Origin: Rhyacophila brunnea
Lineage: Eukaryota > Arthropoda > Insecta > Trichoptera > Rhyacophilidae
Reading direction: 5' to 3'
DNA length: 64,000 nucleotides
Assembly: GCA_022495005.1 (NCBI GenBank)
Contig: JAGYXB010000612.1
Location: 620,001-684,000, forward strand
Below are positions 1-11,360 of this stretch, in pieces. Position numbers and translations under genes: made by a program. The first letter of the stretch is position 1; each line of letters begins with the position of its first letter. The notes under the pieces are model-generated. The model was not told where the DNA came from. It saw only the letters and a list, made by a program, of their open reading frames with translations, and did not search any database.

Positions 1-229
1 CTTGTTTATAATCGATTAGTACGCAAATGAATTCGTAGCTGATCGAATTTATGATGAAAAGTACGTCGTTAATTCTGATGGACTTTGTTTATTTAAATAA
101 ACCGTATTCATTTTAATTAGATTTACAAATCACAAAGATACTAATTTATTTCATATCTTCAGAGTCCCTTACGCCTTACATGATTGTAGGTTAAAATCTT
201 TTAATATATATTAACTAGGAAACACAAAA

Positions 230-480
230 ATAATAGAATATACAAAATTTGAAAACATCTCATGCGTATTTATAGACACAAGAAAAAATCATTTTGTAGA
301 AAAACATACGACACCCGGCGGGACTTGAACCTGTATCTGCTGGATTCGCGCCAGTATGTTTTTTCAATTAAACTACGGCCACCTTAGTTAATTACAACAA
401 TTTTAACTAGTAGTTGTTACATGAAATGCTTATCGATATAATGTTGGCTTAATAAGGTTGTTATAATGTTGGCTATCGGT
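230..480 (-). mobile_element. tRNA-derived SINE, family E copy 1
   Basis: Read on the minus strand, about 312-385 resembles a tRNA: an A-box-like stretch (CCGTAGTTTAATTG) followed by a B-box-like stretch (GGTTCAAGTCC) and a GGGTGTCG end. The flanks (gaaaacatctcatg; tagttgttacatgaaatgctta) recur at 19960-20095 and in other copies below. The anticodon arm is degenerate, so this is a SINE head and not a working tRNA gene. It is truncated or interrupted on its 5' side near a LINE fragment. Confidence 0.6.
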
Positions 481-505
481 TTGAGTACTCGTATATTACA
501 CATTT

Positions 506-537
506 GGATGACTAAATTCAAACGAATTTAGTCATCC
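506..537. repeat. perfect 14-bp inverted repeat at a LINE junction
   Basis: GGATGACTAAATTC (506-519) and its exact reverse complement (524-537) are separated by AAAC. The right arm runs into the LINE fragment that begins here, so the hairpin marks the 5' breakpoint of that LINE copy. Confidence 0.8.
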
Positions 538-713
538 AGTGGTATCCAAGAGGTACAAAACTTGCACAAGGTAGACCTAGAGGCCGCCGGATCGATGAAA
601 TGATAAAGTTCTGCGGAAGTACGTGGCAACGCAATGCACAGGACAGAGATAAGTGGAAGCAGCTTGAAGAGGCCTTCGTCCAGCAGCTTTATTCAGGCTG
701 ATGAAGATGATGA
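524..713 (+). pseudogene. LINE (non-LTR retrotransposon) C-terminal fragment, 5'-truncated
   Basis: The frame 531-701 stays open and reads VIQWYPRGTK, then GRPRGRRIDEMIKFCGSTW, then AQDRDKWKQLEEAFVQQ before a TGA. This GRP.GR..D...F.G..W...AQDR..W..L.EA..QQ pattern is the extreme C-terminus of insect endonuclease/reverse-transcriptase LINEs. A gatgatgat run follows the stop, as expected for a 3' end of this LINE type. A close relative lies at 34903-35168. It is a 5'-truncated dead copy with no reverse-transcriptase domain. The clade (RTE- or CR1-like) is not settled. Confidence 0.85.
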
Positions 714-767
714 TAGTTATGATCATATTACACACTTGTGTATATGCATGAAATGTTTTTAAATTAT

Positions 768-826
768 GAATCATCAATGTTACATTCTGAAATTGTGTCT
801 TATTCGTTGAATAAAAAAATAGTTTA
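768..826 (+). repeat. SINE 3'-tail fragment (shared D/E tail)
   Basis: The stretch tgttacattctg...cttattcgttgaataaa...atagttta is the shared tail seen in inverse orientation at 12612-12700, 20257-20345 and 23386-23470. Here it lies beyond the LINE insert, so it may be the displaced tail of the SINE at 230-480. Confidence 0.6.
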
Positions 827-841
827 TTAAAAAAACAAAAA

Positions 842-1800
842 TACTAGTAAATGGGTTGCCTTTTTGGTGAGACTCCAACAACGTCTAATAATTCTTGAGT
901 GTGGATAAATATGGAACATAGGTCATGTGTTAAAAATATGTCATTTTCAATAGTAACTTCTGTACGAGTATCATAATACGAATTAAAGTTTGTCACGTAA
1001 ATGAAAAACGCATTTAAAATTGTTAATATTTGAGGACACTCGGTGCGCTTTGTATTTCTGGAAATTTTGGCCAGACCGTTATAAAGTGATCGAATCCGGC
1101 TTCAAAACTTTAGTCCATGGTGACTGGCTTTCACATTTCTATCATATTAATCTGTTTTATGATTTTCGCCAAAGAAATATCACAAAGAGTTAAAGCCTTC
1201 AAGATTTAGCTGCATAAACGTATCTTCAAAATTCCTTGGACTGATGAGGGTATAAATGTTGACGTTCACAAATGAATGGCAAGGAACTGAGGAGATGTGC
1301 TTGGTCCCATTACAGTTTCTCTGCCACATTATTAGTGAATATAAGTAAAGCATTCTCTATCTCCGGGAGTGAGTCTATCACACCAAGAAAACATCAACGG
1401 TAAACGTAGCAGAGGTACACGTTGCATTGTGTGACTTAAAAACCTCCCTTACTGCCAATGAGTACACGTCCACCGAACTATTCCTGAGTTTGAGAAACAC
1501 TGATTATGTTTACTTTCATTGCAGTCTTAATAAGTAGTACTATCATTTAGTGATTCCTAAACTTTGATAGCTTTTTTTTTAATATTTGACATCGGTGATT
1601 CGTGCAGCAACACTGATGTATTTATAGTACGCCAAAAATACTATACTAGAACCATTTACTTAACCATACATATGCGCAGATGCAATTTCTTTGCGTGCGC
1701 ATTAAGTACGCAGGGTTAATGTGATTATTGTCTATATCTAGTTACTATTGTCTAACTGTGTCTATATCGCGCTAACTGTAGGTATTAGGTACTTAGTCTC
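842..1800. other. no recognisable feature
   Basis: AT-rich sequence with stops in all frames. No second copy within the window, terminal repeat or RNA gene was seen. Confidence 0.5.
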
Positions 1801-1894
1801 GTCTGGTCTCCATTCCACTATGTCTTGCTTCGTGTCAAAATTATCGAGCCTCACGGTAATTTGGCGCGTTTATATGAAATTGGATATCCCTATC

Positions 1895-2394
1895 CATTGC
1901 CGACTCAAGTAGAAAGCCGATACATTCACAACGACTGGTCCTACTTTTTCCGTCCCTCCCGTTGTTGTCTATGGATGACCTGTCATTGCCTGTCATTATT
2001 TTATACAGTGCTCGTACTGACGCGTCTGTCATGTTCACACAGGGAATGGTTTGATTTGGATAGATGAGTTACATGGTAAATAATACACTAGCATTAATAC
2101 ACCTTCTACAAATGTAATGCATAGATCAATGCTACATATTTTTTGGAAATCGATATTACCACCGGTTTTTGTGTGAAGGACTAGTCTGACTTTGACAGCT
2201 GATGAATAACAGGAATGTATATTATTTATAAATAACAGTGATGTGAGAATTTTTTATACTTCAATTTGAAACGAGAAAGGTCGAATCAATATGTCAAGCA
2301 ATCTAGGATCTGATTTTGACAGCTGAAAAGTGGACCACTCATTGCTTGTGCAAAAAGTTATGCTCAGGCTTTATTAATCTAAAGATGGCGGTGC
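1895..2394 (+). repeat. repeat J copy 1
   Basis: This block is colinear with 47425-47864. The left part (aagccgata...ggtcctactttt...cccgttg..gtctatggatgacctgtcattg) and the right core at 2330-2393 are shared, with a divergent middle. The right core differs from its partner at one base in about 64, while the left part is visibly more diverged. No terminal repeats or coding frame were found; the element class is unknown. Confidence 0.7.
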
Positions 2395-2991
2395 CCTATC
2401 GTATTCTTGAAAATAGGAAAATTAGGTAATTTGAAATAAATGATATTATTATTTGGGTTTGATGTATTTGATATATTACGTTATTGGGACGAAAAAAAAT
2501 CCCCTCCATCTGAATTTGAAAGGAATATTTTCGGTTGGCAGGTCAGACGACCTAAAATTGAGGTGTCGAATCTGATTCTGAAATGAAGAGAAATTTTTCA
2601 ATGGCTGCTCAAACATAACTCAAAACTATAAATTCATTGTAAAGTGATAATATGGTACGCCAGTTTAGGGAAGAGTGGGGCTTGTTATTACGAGGACATG
2701 TTGTTACGTTTGATTTTTAAGCTGAACGCGCCGTGGCGACATGCGTCATATCACATATCCAAACTTATCCACGTTAGCCGTCCGTGAAACGTGAATCCTA
2801 TTGGATAATTTTCTAAGTAGCTTCAGTAAAAACAATATTGTCGAGCATTAAATGAAGTTCATTTGGTCATATCCTGAAGATTAAAGTAACATGTTGTGTA
2901 TTTTATGATATATCATTAATTAAATATGTAATAATGTATCACTGCTATGTTATCTCCGACCACATTGAAATTTACAGGAAAACACCGTTAA

Positions 2992-3179
2992 GGGCTAGTT
3001 GTTACACTGTATTGGGGGCTACGGTTTGCTACAATCCACTTTATGAAGTAATTTATATTCTTATTTTAGTTTGTATTAATACATTAATTCCAGTTTTATT
3101 TGATGGGAAACTATAATATGATTCGATGAAACAAAAAAAAATATTAAAAATATTTTTCGCTTTTTGTGACAACTAGCCC
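2992..3179. mobile_element. small inverted-repeat element (MITE-like)
   Basis: It begins GGGCTAGTTGTTACA and ends TGTGACAACTAGCCC, an imperfect terminal inverted repeat of about 15 bp. The interior is AT-rich and carries no transposase. The target duplication is not clear, so the superfamily stays open. Confidence 0.55.
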
Positions 3180-4712
3180 AAGCCTCCCCTATGTATAATA
3201 TTATATAAGAGTACTATCATGTTGTAAGTTTAAGAAACATCAATGTAAATAATAAACTGCATATTAAAATATAAACAAGCATATACGAAGATAATAAATA
3301 CTGAACAAATATTTAGTTCAAGACGTCAAATAAATATTATTTCTAATTTCCAATTAAAACAGTTTGGCGAAATTTATTCAGCAGTCGTTAGCAATTAAAA
3401 ATGATTAAGTAAATGTCAATAATCGATAGAAAGGCATTACATTAAGTTGTCGATAAATCTGTCAAAACATTATAACTTTTATCCATGTCTTCGATTATTG
3501 GCTAACACTTCGTAAAAGAATAATTACCAAAGTATATTTCTTTATTATATTATTATTCCTAGTCAATGATTTCTAATTTTTACTATTTAAATGATTTGAT
3601 AATGTTACAGAATTAATAATTCATAAAATCTGTCAGTATTGATGTGACGTGACGTTAAAAATATTTATAACTGTCAATTCTTGTTGCAAAGCTATTATAA
3701 TTTAACTAGAATAATTGAGGTAGAGGCAATGCCACCTGTCAATATTATTGTCGATGCGCTCTGTGTGTACACTGCTCTTCCAAGGAAGAAAGCAGTAACT
3801 CGCAAAATTTGTGAAATTTAATATGAATGCCATCCGTTAGGTAATTTTGAAAGATATAGGTATATTCTGTTCACTTTAAAATCAATGTCAAAATCAACCA
3901 TTTTTTTAACAAAATATATTGAAGAAGAATTAATTATTGTCTGGCAACTAATATATATCTAAGTCATAAAACCGAAAAATTAACAGGTAAGAAATTTTGT
4001 TATCACATAAATATCGTTTGTTAAATCTAATTTATTGGTAAGATATTGTAAAGTAACATGAGGCCAGCATGTTGATTTTTAAGCATTTTTTTATAATATT
4101 CTAGCTTTTTTTGTGAAAAAGTTTAAACCTTTTGCGGTGTCTAAAAATACTAAATTTAACGCCAGATGCGTATTTTGCATGTCAGCTATATATTAAAAAC
4201 GGTAGATCGGTTTAGAAAAACATTAAGTTGACAACGTTGGTTTCAGCACAATTATTTTATTATCCAATACCGTTTACGTGACTCTGATTGAATTTAATCA
4301 CTATCGTAAAAAAACACTATGTTCACTTATAAGCAAAGCATACAGGTATCCGTGTTAGTTACAGACTCTTTACATTTAATGATCGTTAGGCATAGGTCGC
4401 TATAGGATTGGTTTGTCGAATATCCGTTTTTGTCAAAATCGTCCTTTTAATGCAGAATGTTTTTTTTGTATCTAAATGGACTAGAACCATCCTTTTCTTT
4501 AAATTGCTTTGTAATGGTAATGAATACATCATTCATATGCTGTAAAAATTACAATTTAAATATCTCTATTTATTTAAATATAGGATTATGAAATTTGTTT
4601 TTCGTCTCCTGAACATTTGGTCTGTTCGACAAACCAATCATACAGCGACGACATTCACCACCCAATTCTTTAAGATCTTCCACAGGATAAAACACACATT
4701 AAATAAATCATT
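3180..4712. other. AT-rich stretch, no gene seen
   Basis: No open frame with coding character, repeat partner or terminal repeats were found. Contains several short homopolymer runs only. Confidence 0.5.
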
Positions 4713-4784
4713 TTGCCCAGTTTCGAGATCAACCGCGACACGTGGTTGCAGATACAGATGCTGTACCAACTAGGCTACGGAAGA
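4713..4784 (-). repeat. tRNA-like sequence (SINE head or tRNA pseudogene)
   Basis: The reverse strand reads TAGCCTAGTTGGTACAGCAT, a strong A box of the form TRGCNNAGYNGG, then a possible anticodon arm and a weak B box (GGTTGATCTCG). The acceptor ends do not pair well. It is probably the head of a decayed SINE. Confidence 0.5.
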
Positions 4785-4952
4785 TTATTATTTTATTAAG
4801 TGCAATTAATTAAATACAGTGGGAAATGTGTACCTATATCACTCACAAGACGACCTATGCCCGCTCTATGAAAAATGATGTTCTCTTTGGCAATGTCATT
4901 TTTTGTATTTTATCAAAGCTTTGAAAGGTTGAATAGGTTTTCCTTGGGAAAA

Positions 4953-4975
4953 TTATATATATATATATATATATA
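4953..4975. repeat. (AT)n microsatellite
   Basis: Uninterrupted TA/AT dinucleotide run of about 11 units. Confidence 0.9.
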
Positions 4976-4989
4976 ACTACCTACTTTTT

Positions 4990-5498
4990 GAAGTTATACT
5001 TCTTTTGGCGCGTTTGGGAAATCAGATCAGAGTGTATTTTTGGCGTGTTACATGTCACACATAATTTATTTTTTCACACGAAAAAAATGCATTCGATTGG
5101 ATTCGAACCACCGATTGTTCGGATATCAGCCGAACGCACTACCTTTACGCCACAGTATGATACTGAAATCGTGTCGATTATACAGTATAATATTATAGTT
5201 TAGAATTGTTACGTTGCCTAGGCAGCGAATTTATTATTGTCGGACGTTTGCAATTCCTTACGTAAACAAACGATTAAACGTCAGACTGACAGTTGGTACT
5301 TTAAAAATAAAAACAACGAGAAACCATTATATAATTTAGTAATATAAGTTAAAGTGTATAGAAATAAACCAACGGCGTTCCAATAAGCGGTCATTTTTCT
5401 TGAGTGTGTAATTTAACAAGACAATTAAGAGCTAGTCAAAGAATCTAGTTTATCACAAGTTTTGTTTTTGTTTTGTTACGCTAAAGAAGTATAACTTC
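4990..5498. mobile_element. inverted-repeat-bounded element with internal tRNA-like segment
   Basis: The left end is GAAGTTATACTTCTTTTGGCG and the right end is the inverse (CGCTAAAGAAGTATAACTTC). The terminal unit GAAGTTATACTTC is itself palindromic. A tRNA-like segment lies inside at 5087-5154. No target duplication is clear. It could be a MITE that captured a SINE, or a SINE that happens to lie between two related palindromes. Confidence 0.45.
5087..5154 (-). repeat. tRNA-like segment with intact anticodon stem
   Basis: The reverse strand has TGGCGTAAAGGTAGTGCG (A box) and GGTTCGAATCC (good B box). Between them, GTTCGG and CCGAAC form a perfect 6-bp anticodon stem around the 7-base loop CTGATAT, which would give anticodon GAT. 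Acceptor pairing is poor. It is a tRNA-derived head or tRNA pseudogene rather than a proven gene. Confidence 0.5.
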
Positions 5499-5513
5499 TA
5501 ACGCGCGTACATA

Positions 5514-5836
5514 GTACACACACCGATTTTTTTTTTGTCATGAAGAATCCAACATTCTTAAAACTTTATATATTTTGAGTACTGAATAAAAAAAGAATAC
5601 TTTTTTATTATTATCGATGGCTGAGTTCCATAGTGCTCCAACTAGGAATTAGTAGTAGTTTTGAGTAATGGGTGATCAAAGTTTTGACTCACCTATACTG
5701 ATGTATAGAAAAGTCACAAAAACATTGGCCCTACGAGGACAACTAATAATTTTGTGGAGTAGAAATTTTGTGGAACTGAAGAGGAGCGATATACGAATAT
5801 ATGTTATATTAATAAGTACACACACCGATTTTTTTG
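5514..5836 (+). repeat. 20-bp direct repeats about 300 bp apart
   Basis: GTACACACACCGATTTTTTT occurs at about 5514 and again at 5816. The sequence between them has no other internal symmetry. This may mark the edges of an old insertion or be chance within low-complexity DNA. Confidence 0.4.
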
Positions 5837-5839
5837 GAA

Positions 5840-6605
5840 AGTTTATCTACATCCCAACATATATGAAAATACATTAATTTAATTACGTAATGAGGTAGAT
5901 ACCTAATTAAGTATGCTATTAAAAAAAACACAGCATCCATCAACTAATTTGAACTTCAAAGAAACATAGCCACAGGTAAAGTACCTGTCCAAAATATATT
6001 TAGACAGGTACCGTATATCACGTGAGTTATAAATCAAGATTTTTTTTATCGCTAATAGTTTTAACCGCAGTTTATTCACGGTTTTATAGTTATACGTTAC
6101 ATTATCTAAGATTACAATCTATGGTAATAAAATAAAATATCGGCTATCAACATTTATATGTACGTGACGTCTATCTCACGCGTCTCACATACCGTGCATG
6201 CGATATGCAAATGGCGACATTTTGAAATCAATAAAGTTGCTAAAATGAAATATTCGTATCGAGTCGGCCGACATGCCTAATATTTGTAAAGAGTCCAATT
6301 ATGTCGTAAAGAATTAGGTCATTATTAGTTAAGATCTGTCGCAACAATAATAATTATCAATCACATTGAGACGTGTATGTAAAACCAAATAATGTCATGT
6401 GCATCGTAGTCAATGGCCTAAGTGACGTTTGAACAAGTTGTAATTATTTTCTAAATATTCAACATGCATAAGCGAATGAAAAAAATGTTTGTATGGTGAT
6501 TTAACTTGAATCAGAACCAATCGATACAATACTAATCGTTCCTAAAATTCCCAACCATTATGCATCCGAGATCCATTAATATTGACTTATTTTTTTATTT
6601 TTCTT
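5840..6605. other. non-repetitive stretch with a possible regulatory patch
   Basis: No gene was seen. Between about 6140 and 6440 the sequence is less AT-rich and more complex, has no second copy in the window and carries an octamer ATGCAAAT (6205-6212), the classic POU-domain site. A host enhancer is possible but only conservation in related species would show it. Confidence 0.3.
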
Positions 6606-6844
6606 TTGACCATGTCCGATCTTAATAAGATCATAATGGGGTTCCACAGAGTGAAGGTTTTTATTAACAAAATTTTGTTTTTACGATAAAATGATGTTAG
6701 CCACTTGCTCAACCTATTAGGTTCATACTCTGACTCTAAACACAAATTGAAAAACAATAGGTATATTGTGTATTTGCCAGACCCTGGATCCAAACCAGGA
6801 ACCCCACGACTTTATAAGCCGACGCTTAAGGCGCTCGATCATCG
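6606..6844 (-). mobile_element. tRNA-derived SINE, family D copy 1
   Basis: On the minus strand the head reads GAGCGCCTTAAGCGTCGGC, then GTGGGGTTCCTGG, GGATCCAGGGTCTGG, followed by a body (attgaaaaacaata..., tcagagtatgaacctaataggttgagcaagtgg, ctctgtggaaccccat) shared with copies at 20351, 43558, 45943 and 54561. The head resembles a Ser/Leu-type tRNA (GGCCGAGYGG) in better copies. Decayed. Confidence 0.75.
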
Positions 6845-7027
6845 TGTGCAATAAAAGTAAAAACCAAATGCCACATAATTATATGCTTACATTCTGATGG
6901 TGTTGTTTAACGGTAGCGAGTTGTGGCAACTCATGTGGGAACGCTCAGAGCAACCGTATACTGAGCTTCTAAAACAGATGTTTGTGGCGGATACTCGGTG
7001 GGTGATGATATAAAATTAGGAGTAACG

Positions 7028-7330
7028 AGGAGATTAAAGGCGGAGCCTCTCATCACATATCGAAAGTGAAGAAACGACAAAAGGTCGGCCTCGTGCTATG
7101 TATGCTTCAAGTGGGTTTCAATTTGGTTTACCTATTCTTTAAGTCAACTGAATTCCAGGGTCCTAGAAGGCATCCAAATAACATCCACAGAGTGTATATG
7201 GTGGAACTACGTGATGCCGGCATGACCTGGGAAGGTGCAAGAAGTTCAATGAGCGACAGAGATTCATGGAGGCACCGTGTGGTTTCCATATGCTCCGACT
7301 AAGAGGAAGACAGTGTCGAAGAAGAAGATT
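7028..7330 (+). pseudogene. LINE C-terminal remnant
   Basis: The open frame up to 7302 ends with RDAGMTWEGARSSMSDRDSW followed by RHRVV, which matches the AG.TW..A......DR..WR..V tail typical of insect LINE polyproteins. Upstream sequence degenerates and no catalytic domain survives. A gaagaagaag run follows the stop as a likely 3' microsatellite tail. It belongs to a different LINE family from the 524 copy. Confidence 0.65.
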
Positions 7331-7576
7331 TATTAAGAATATGTTGGTACTAATTTTGATTTCTATGTGGCTTCAAGATCAGTAAACAAGTAGTTTTAAC
7401 ATACGTGCACTTTCTATGTTCTCAATATATTATTCTTAAATATTATGTTATATTTATTTAATAAAAAATAGTTTAATCGAAAATCTAACTACTTAACAGA
7501 ATATACCTTACTACAATGCAATGTTATTGTCACCTTAAGGCCAACCATTAAACTGATGTACCTATAACATAGATCA

Positions 7577-7725
7577 TCATCAGTTTGAACCTATTCACCA
7601 TGGGATGAAGTGCCTATGTGCCATGTGGTTCCATAAAAGATCCAGCGGCCTCTAGGTTTACCATTCGGACGTTTTCTACCTTTTAGGTATCAGTGTATGA
7701 CTAGATTTTTCCAGCGATTATCTCG
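7577..7725 (-). pseudogene. LINE 3'-end remnant, minus strand
   Basis: The minus strand contains a diverged form of the block found at 34980-35060 (dacctaaaaggtagaaaacgtc, then gtaaacctagaggccgctgga), next to a catcatcag microsatellite at its 3' side. Stops interrupt it. Same family as 524-713. Confidence 0.6.
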
Positions 7726-7789
7726 TATTTGAGATAATATGTTAAGTTATCAATGCAGCGCACAAATCCAAGAAAATGTAACCACCATG

Positions 7790-8880
7790 CATAGGCCTTC
7801 GTTATCTAATCTTATGATGATAATAGGTCTAATATAAACAAATTAACAGATCATATAAAAAACATTTTAGTAAGTATGTAAGTTATATTTTATTTTATCG
7901 TCAGTTTTTAATTTACCATAAGACCGGTTTCATCTTAGATTTTCAATTGAAATTTCTAATCTAATTGAAAATGTCCGTAATATAGGAATAAAGATCAATT
8001 ATAATCATCACAACAATGCTTAAATATTTATATGTATCTTAAATTTCAAAATGCCGCTTACAATCTTCCATTGTACAAATATCAACTATTCGATATGTAG
8101 TTTTCGGTATTTGATTATAAATAACCCGAATTAAAATAATTCCCCGGGGCACCCTGCGACACAAAATGGCGTCGTAATCACACTTTAATTCAAATTTATA
8201 TGTTTGCCATAATTTAAATCAAAATTATTATACACTAACTACCTACCTACGTACCAAAATGATAATAATTGTTTCCTAACGTATTAAATTCTAATTTGAC
8301 AGTCATATCCTATTTCCCGAGGCAAGGGTGGAACGGATATTGCCGGTGTCAACAAATCGATAGACATTTTTTTGTAATATGCAAATATCATAATTATTTT
8401 CGATCGACAGACATGTTAGTGTTTTAATTATACGTGTTACTAATTGTACGTTAACTATTTTAACAGGTCAATTTCGTAATAAATTCTGTACAAAAAAGCA
8501 AGTGTTTTGTATGTCCAAAAAGAACACATGAGGCGTCTAATTACAAAAAGCGACAAGTCCACAATTCAATATTATTTTCGGGAAACAACGTTTTTATGTT
8601 TCAAGCTTCAATTATTTGTTTTAACGTGCGACTATTTTTTCCGTTGTATGTCGAAATTAGAACCAAATGTCAATTTGTTTCAGCCGATAAACTCTTAAAT
8701 GTAATAAATATAGGCAAAATAAAATTGGACGTAGCGTTAATTGTACCTCACTTACGATTTTGACCAAATGTGGACTTATCGCTTTTTGGAATTAGACGCC
8801 TCACATGTACAATTTTTAAATTTGTCCTTTATTTATTCCAAGAAAATATGGTCAACATGTTTTTTCCTCTCACAATGCCT
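7790..8880. other. no recognisable feature
   Basis: AT-rich; frames at 8507-8698 and 8741-8968 are open for 60-75 codons but have no domain, and the second overlaps an antisense LINE remnant. No repeat partner was seen for most of it. Confidence 0.45.
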
Positions 8881-8883
8881 TTC

Positions 8884-9262
8884 ATTATCATCATTTATGG
8901 TACTACAACCCTTGGTGGATCTTGACTTCCTTCAAAAACTTCCTCCATCCGGGACGATCCAGCGCTGACACTCTCCAATTGCTTTGATCGAGCATTTTTA
9001 AATCTCACGTGGCACAGTTCAGCCATCTCAATTTCGACCGTCCAGGTCTACGGCATTCTATTCACGTGGCTCATCCAGTCTCTGCATTTTCATAAGCCAC
9101 GTGATCTTTTCGCTCCCGTAGAGTGTATATAGCTCCTCATTATACTTTGACCTCCAAATGTCACCTTCTTGAATAGCCCCAAAGATTCTTCTCAAAATTC
9201 TCCTCTCAAAGATATCCATACTTCTCTCATCCTGTTTGCTGAGTGCCCAGCATTCTGATCAT
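8884..9262 (-). pseudogene. LINE C-terminal remnant, minus strand
   Basis: Reverse-strand pieces in shifting frames read RRILRRIFGAIQEGDIWRSK, then YNEELYTLYGSEKITWL, then MQRLDE, and near the 3' end QSNWRVSALDRPGWRKF with a following catcatcat-type run. These match the ILR.I.G....G.WR..YN.ELY.LY segment and the final W...A.DR..WR module of insect LINE polyproteins. Several frameshifts and stops make it dead. Confidence 0.8.
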
Positions 9263-10201
9263 GTTGTTTTTGTGTTTTTTTTTGTGTTTTTCCTCCTTCA
9301 TTGCCTTTATCATTTATTTATCACCCCGCGTTTACTATAAAATCTACTCTACTTGATGCCAATTCAAAAGAAAATATACCAGCTAAGTAAAAAGCCTTAT
9401 TGAAAACAATTCGTATATCCACACCGGGTACTGCTGATTTGAATTCAGACATGGTCTATGAAACCTCCTTGTAAAAATCTTGGAAAATTCTTTGTAGCGC
9501 AAGGTAGTGGTGATTCTGATGAATATTTGGTCGTATTTATTGAATAATGTGAACTGTCTACTACAAATTTCGATATATTATTATAGCCGCTGTAAAACTA
9601 CAAAGTTTTCCCATAGAAGAAATGTCACATAAGGACTGAACTTTTGAGAATAATGATGTTGCAGAATTTAGATTTGAATATAGGTACTTATCCTAGCTTC
9701 TGACTGCAAAAGCTTGATTTGAAAAGCCATCGTTCATTATTATGATTATTTTTATTATATTAATGGATAAATTAAAAGGCGCATCTTTTCTTGTCTCATT
9801 TTCCATGATCCCAGGAAGGTCCTGGATGTCCGTATCTATTACCAGTACTAAAAAAATCAAGACGTGCCCCTCCTTGTTGAAAATTTAACAATCGAAGTAT
9901 AGATGTAGATTGTAGGACGTCTTGGTCTGATTTCATCGACACATGTGCACTTGTCCTCAGATCATATTTTTTAAACTGGTGCAGTTAGGCTTGTATGACT
10001 TCGTAATGATTTGACTCATCTCGAAACATAGCCCGTTATGCTCTCTAACGTCTTGTGCTAATAATCTAAACAAAAAAATCAAAAATAAATAATATTCTGT
10101 TCTTATTTATCATGGAAATATTCAATACTAATTATTATGCTGATCAAAAGCAAACATTTTGAAATCGCAGACAAACAATTAGTTTTCTTTAGTTAATAAT
10201 C
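9263..10201. other. no recognisable feature
   Basis: Unique AT-rich sequence; no open frame, RNA gene or terminal repeat supported. Confidence 0.45.
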
Positions 10202-10203
10202 TA

Positions 10204-10757
10204 CAGTCGAACTCGGTTATTACGATCTTGGACATAGCGAGATCTCGGATGTAATAAGGAAACATTCGTTGACATTTGGTTTGTGATTTTATTCATACAA
10301 TTATTCACTGTCAAAACGAGAAACTTATCGGATATACTGAGCTAAAATACTGTTAATGTGTCGATCGTTTAAAAACATTTCGACCCTAAGCAATAAAATC
10401 CGATCGGGCAGGATGCCGCTGGGGACGGATTACGTTTATGACACTAGCTAAGTGTCTAATTGTTGTTTTCGCCGACAATAATGAAAAAGTATCCACGCAC
10501 ATGGTTGAAAAATCCAAGGTTTGTGAAGTCCGTAGGTACCTACCAGCGTTCATTACAATAAACATCTTATTTTGTAGTTTATGAATGCCATGCTTGTTTC
10601 GGGGATTTTTACGATGGTTTTCAGATTTTTTATTTTCGACCTTTCATTGTTATGTGACCGCTCATTTAAAAATACCTATTCTCTGATATAACGAGCACCG
10701 CTTATAACGAGAAAATTCAGTCGGTCCCATCTTCTTCGTAATAACCAAGTTCGACTG
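10204..10757. mobile_element. pogo/Tigger-like non-autonomous element
   Basis: It starts CAGTCGAACTCGGTTATTAC after a TA and ends CGTAATAACCAAGTTCGACTG, a terminal inverted repeat of about 23 bp with one mismatch or two. The CAGTYGAACYYGGTTATNACGA form, together with a subterminal ataacgag...aaattcagtcggtccca, is characteristic of the pogo/Tigger branch of Tc1-mariner, which inserts at TA. The right TA has mutated. No transposase frame remains in 554 bp. Confidence 0.75.
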
Positions 10758-11360
10758 TTTTTAGTACTACCTACTATTATTAGAAATCAACTATTAATGT
10801 AACTTCCATTTCTTCTAGAAGCAATTTCAAGTAATTTCATTTCCATTTAATCTTAATTTGGTGTGACTAATTTAATTCACGGATTTTTAAATTAGGTACA
10901 GATTACTTGCAGATATTTATGGTTGAAATATAAACCTTTTGATCAGACGTGGTTCCGGGTTCGAATAATGTCATAATAATTAATTTATTATATAACATTT
11001 ATAATAACAAAGTAACTAAAATTATTATTAGCAATAATTTAACCTTTAATGATAGATAGTGGGTGTCTTGGCAGGAAATGCATTTTTCTTACATGTCACT
11101 GTATATTAAATTAATAACAATTATTATCAACCAACTCTGAGAAGTAGGCACTAACAATGAATAGATTTAACATCATATTATTATTATATTCAAAAATATT
11201 TCTAAAAACAATTCTATCAGTCCCAGATTATCTTCGATTGAGATGTCTAACAAGCGATAGTGTATCTATAATTCAAACTTATCTGAAATTTGTAAACTTC
11301 CATATATCTAAATCATATAAGAACACATTTTATAGAATATAGACTATAATAATATAAAAA
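10758..11360. other. no recognisable feature
   Basis: Very AT-rich; an open frame at 11157-11342 is low-complexity and not convincing. Confidence 0.45.

Noticed and set aside
5087..5154. Functional tRNA gene
   Set aside because: The anticodon stem and B box are good but the acceptor stem does not pair, the anticodon would be an unusual GAT, and the segment lies inside a repeat-like structure.
5514..5836. 20-bp direct repeats as LTRs or target duplications
   Set aside because: Too long for a target duplication and too short for LTRs; half of the match is a T-run.
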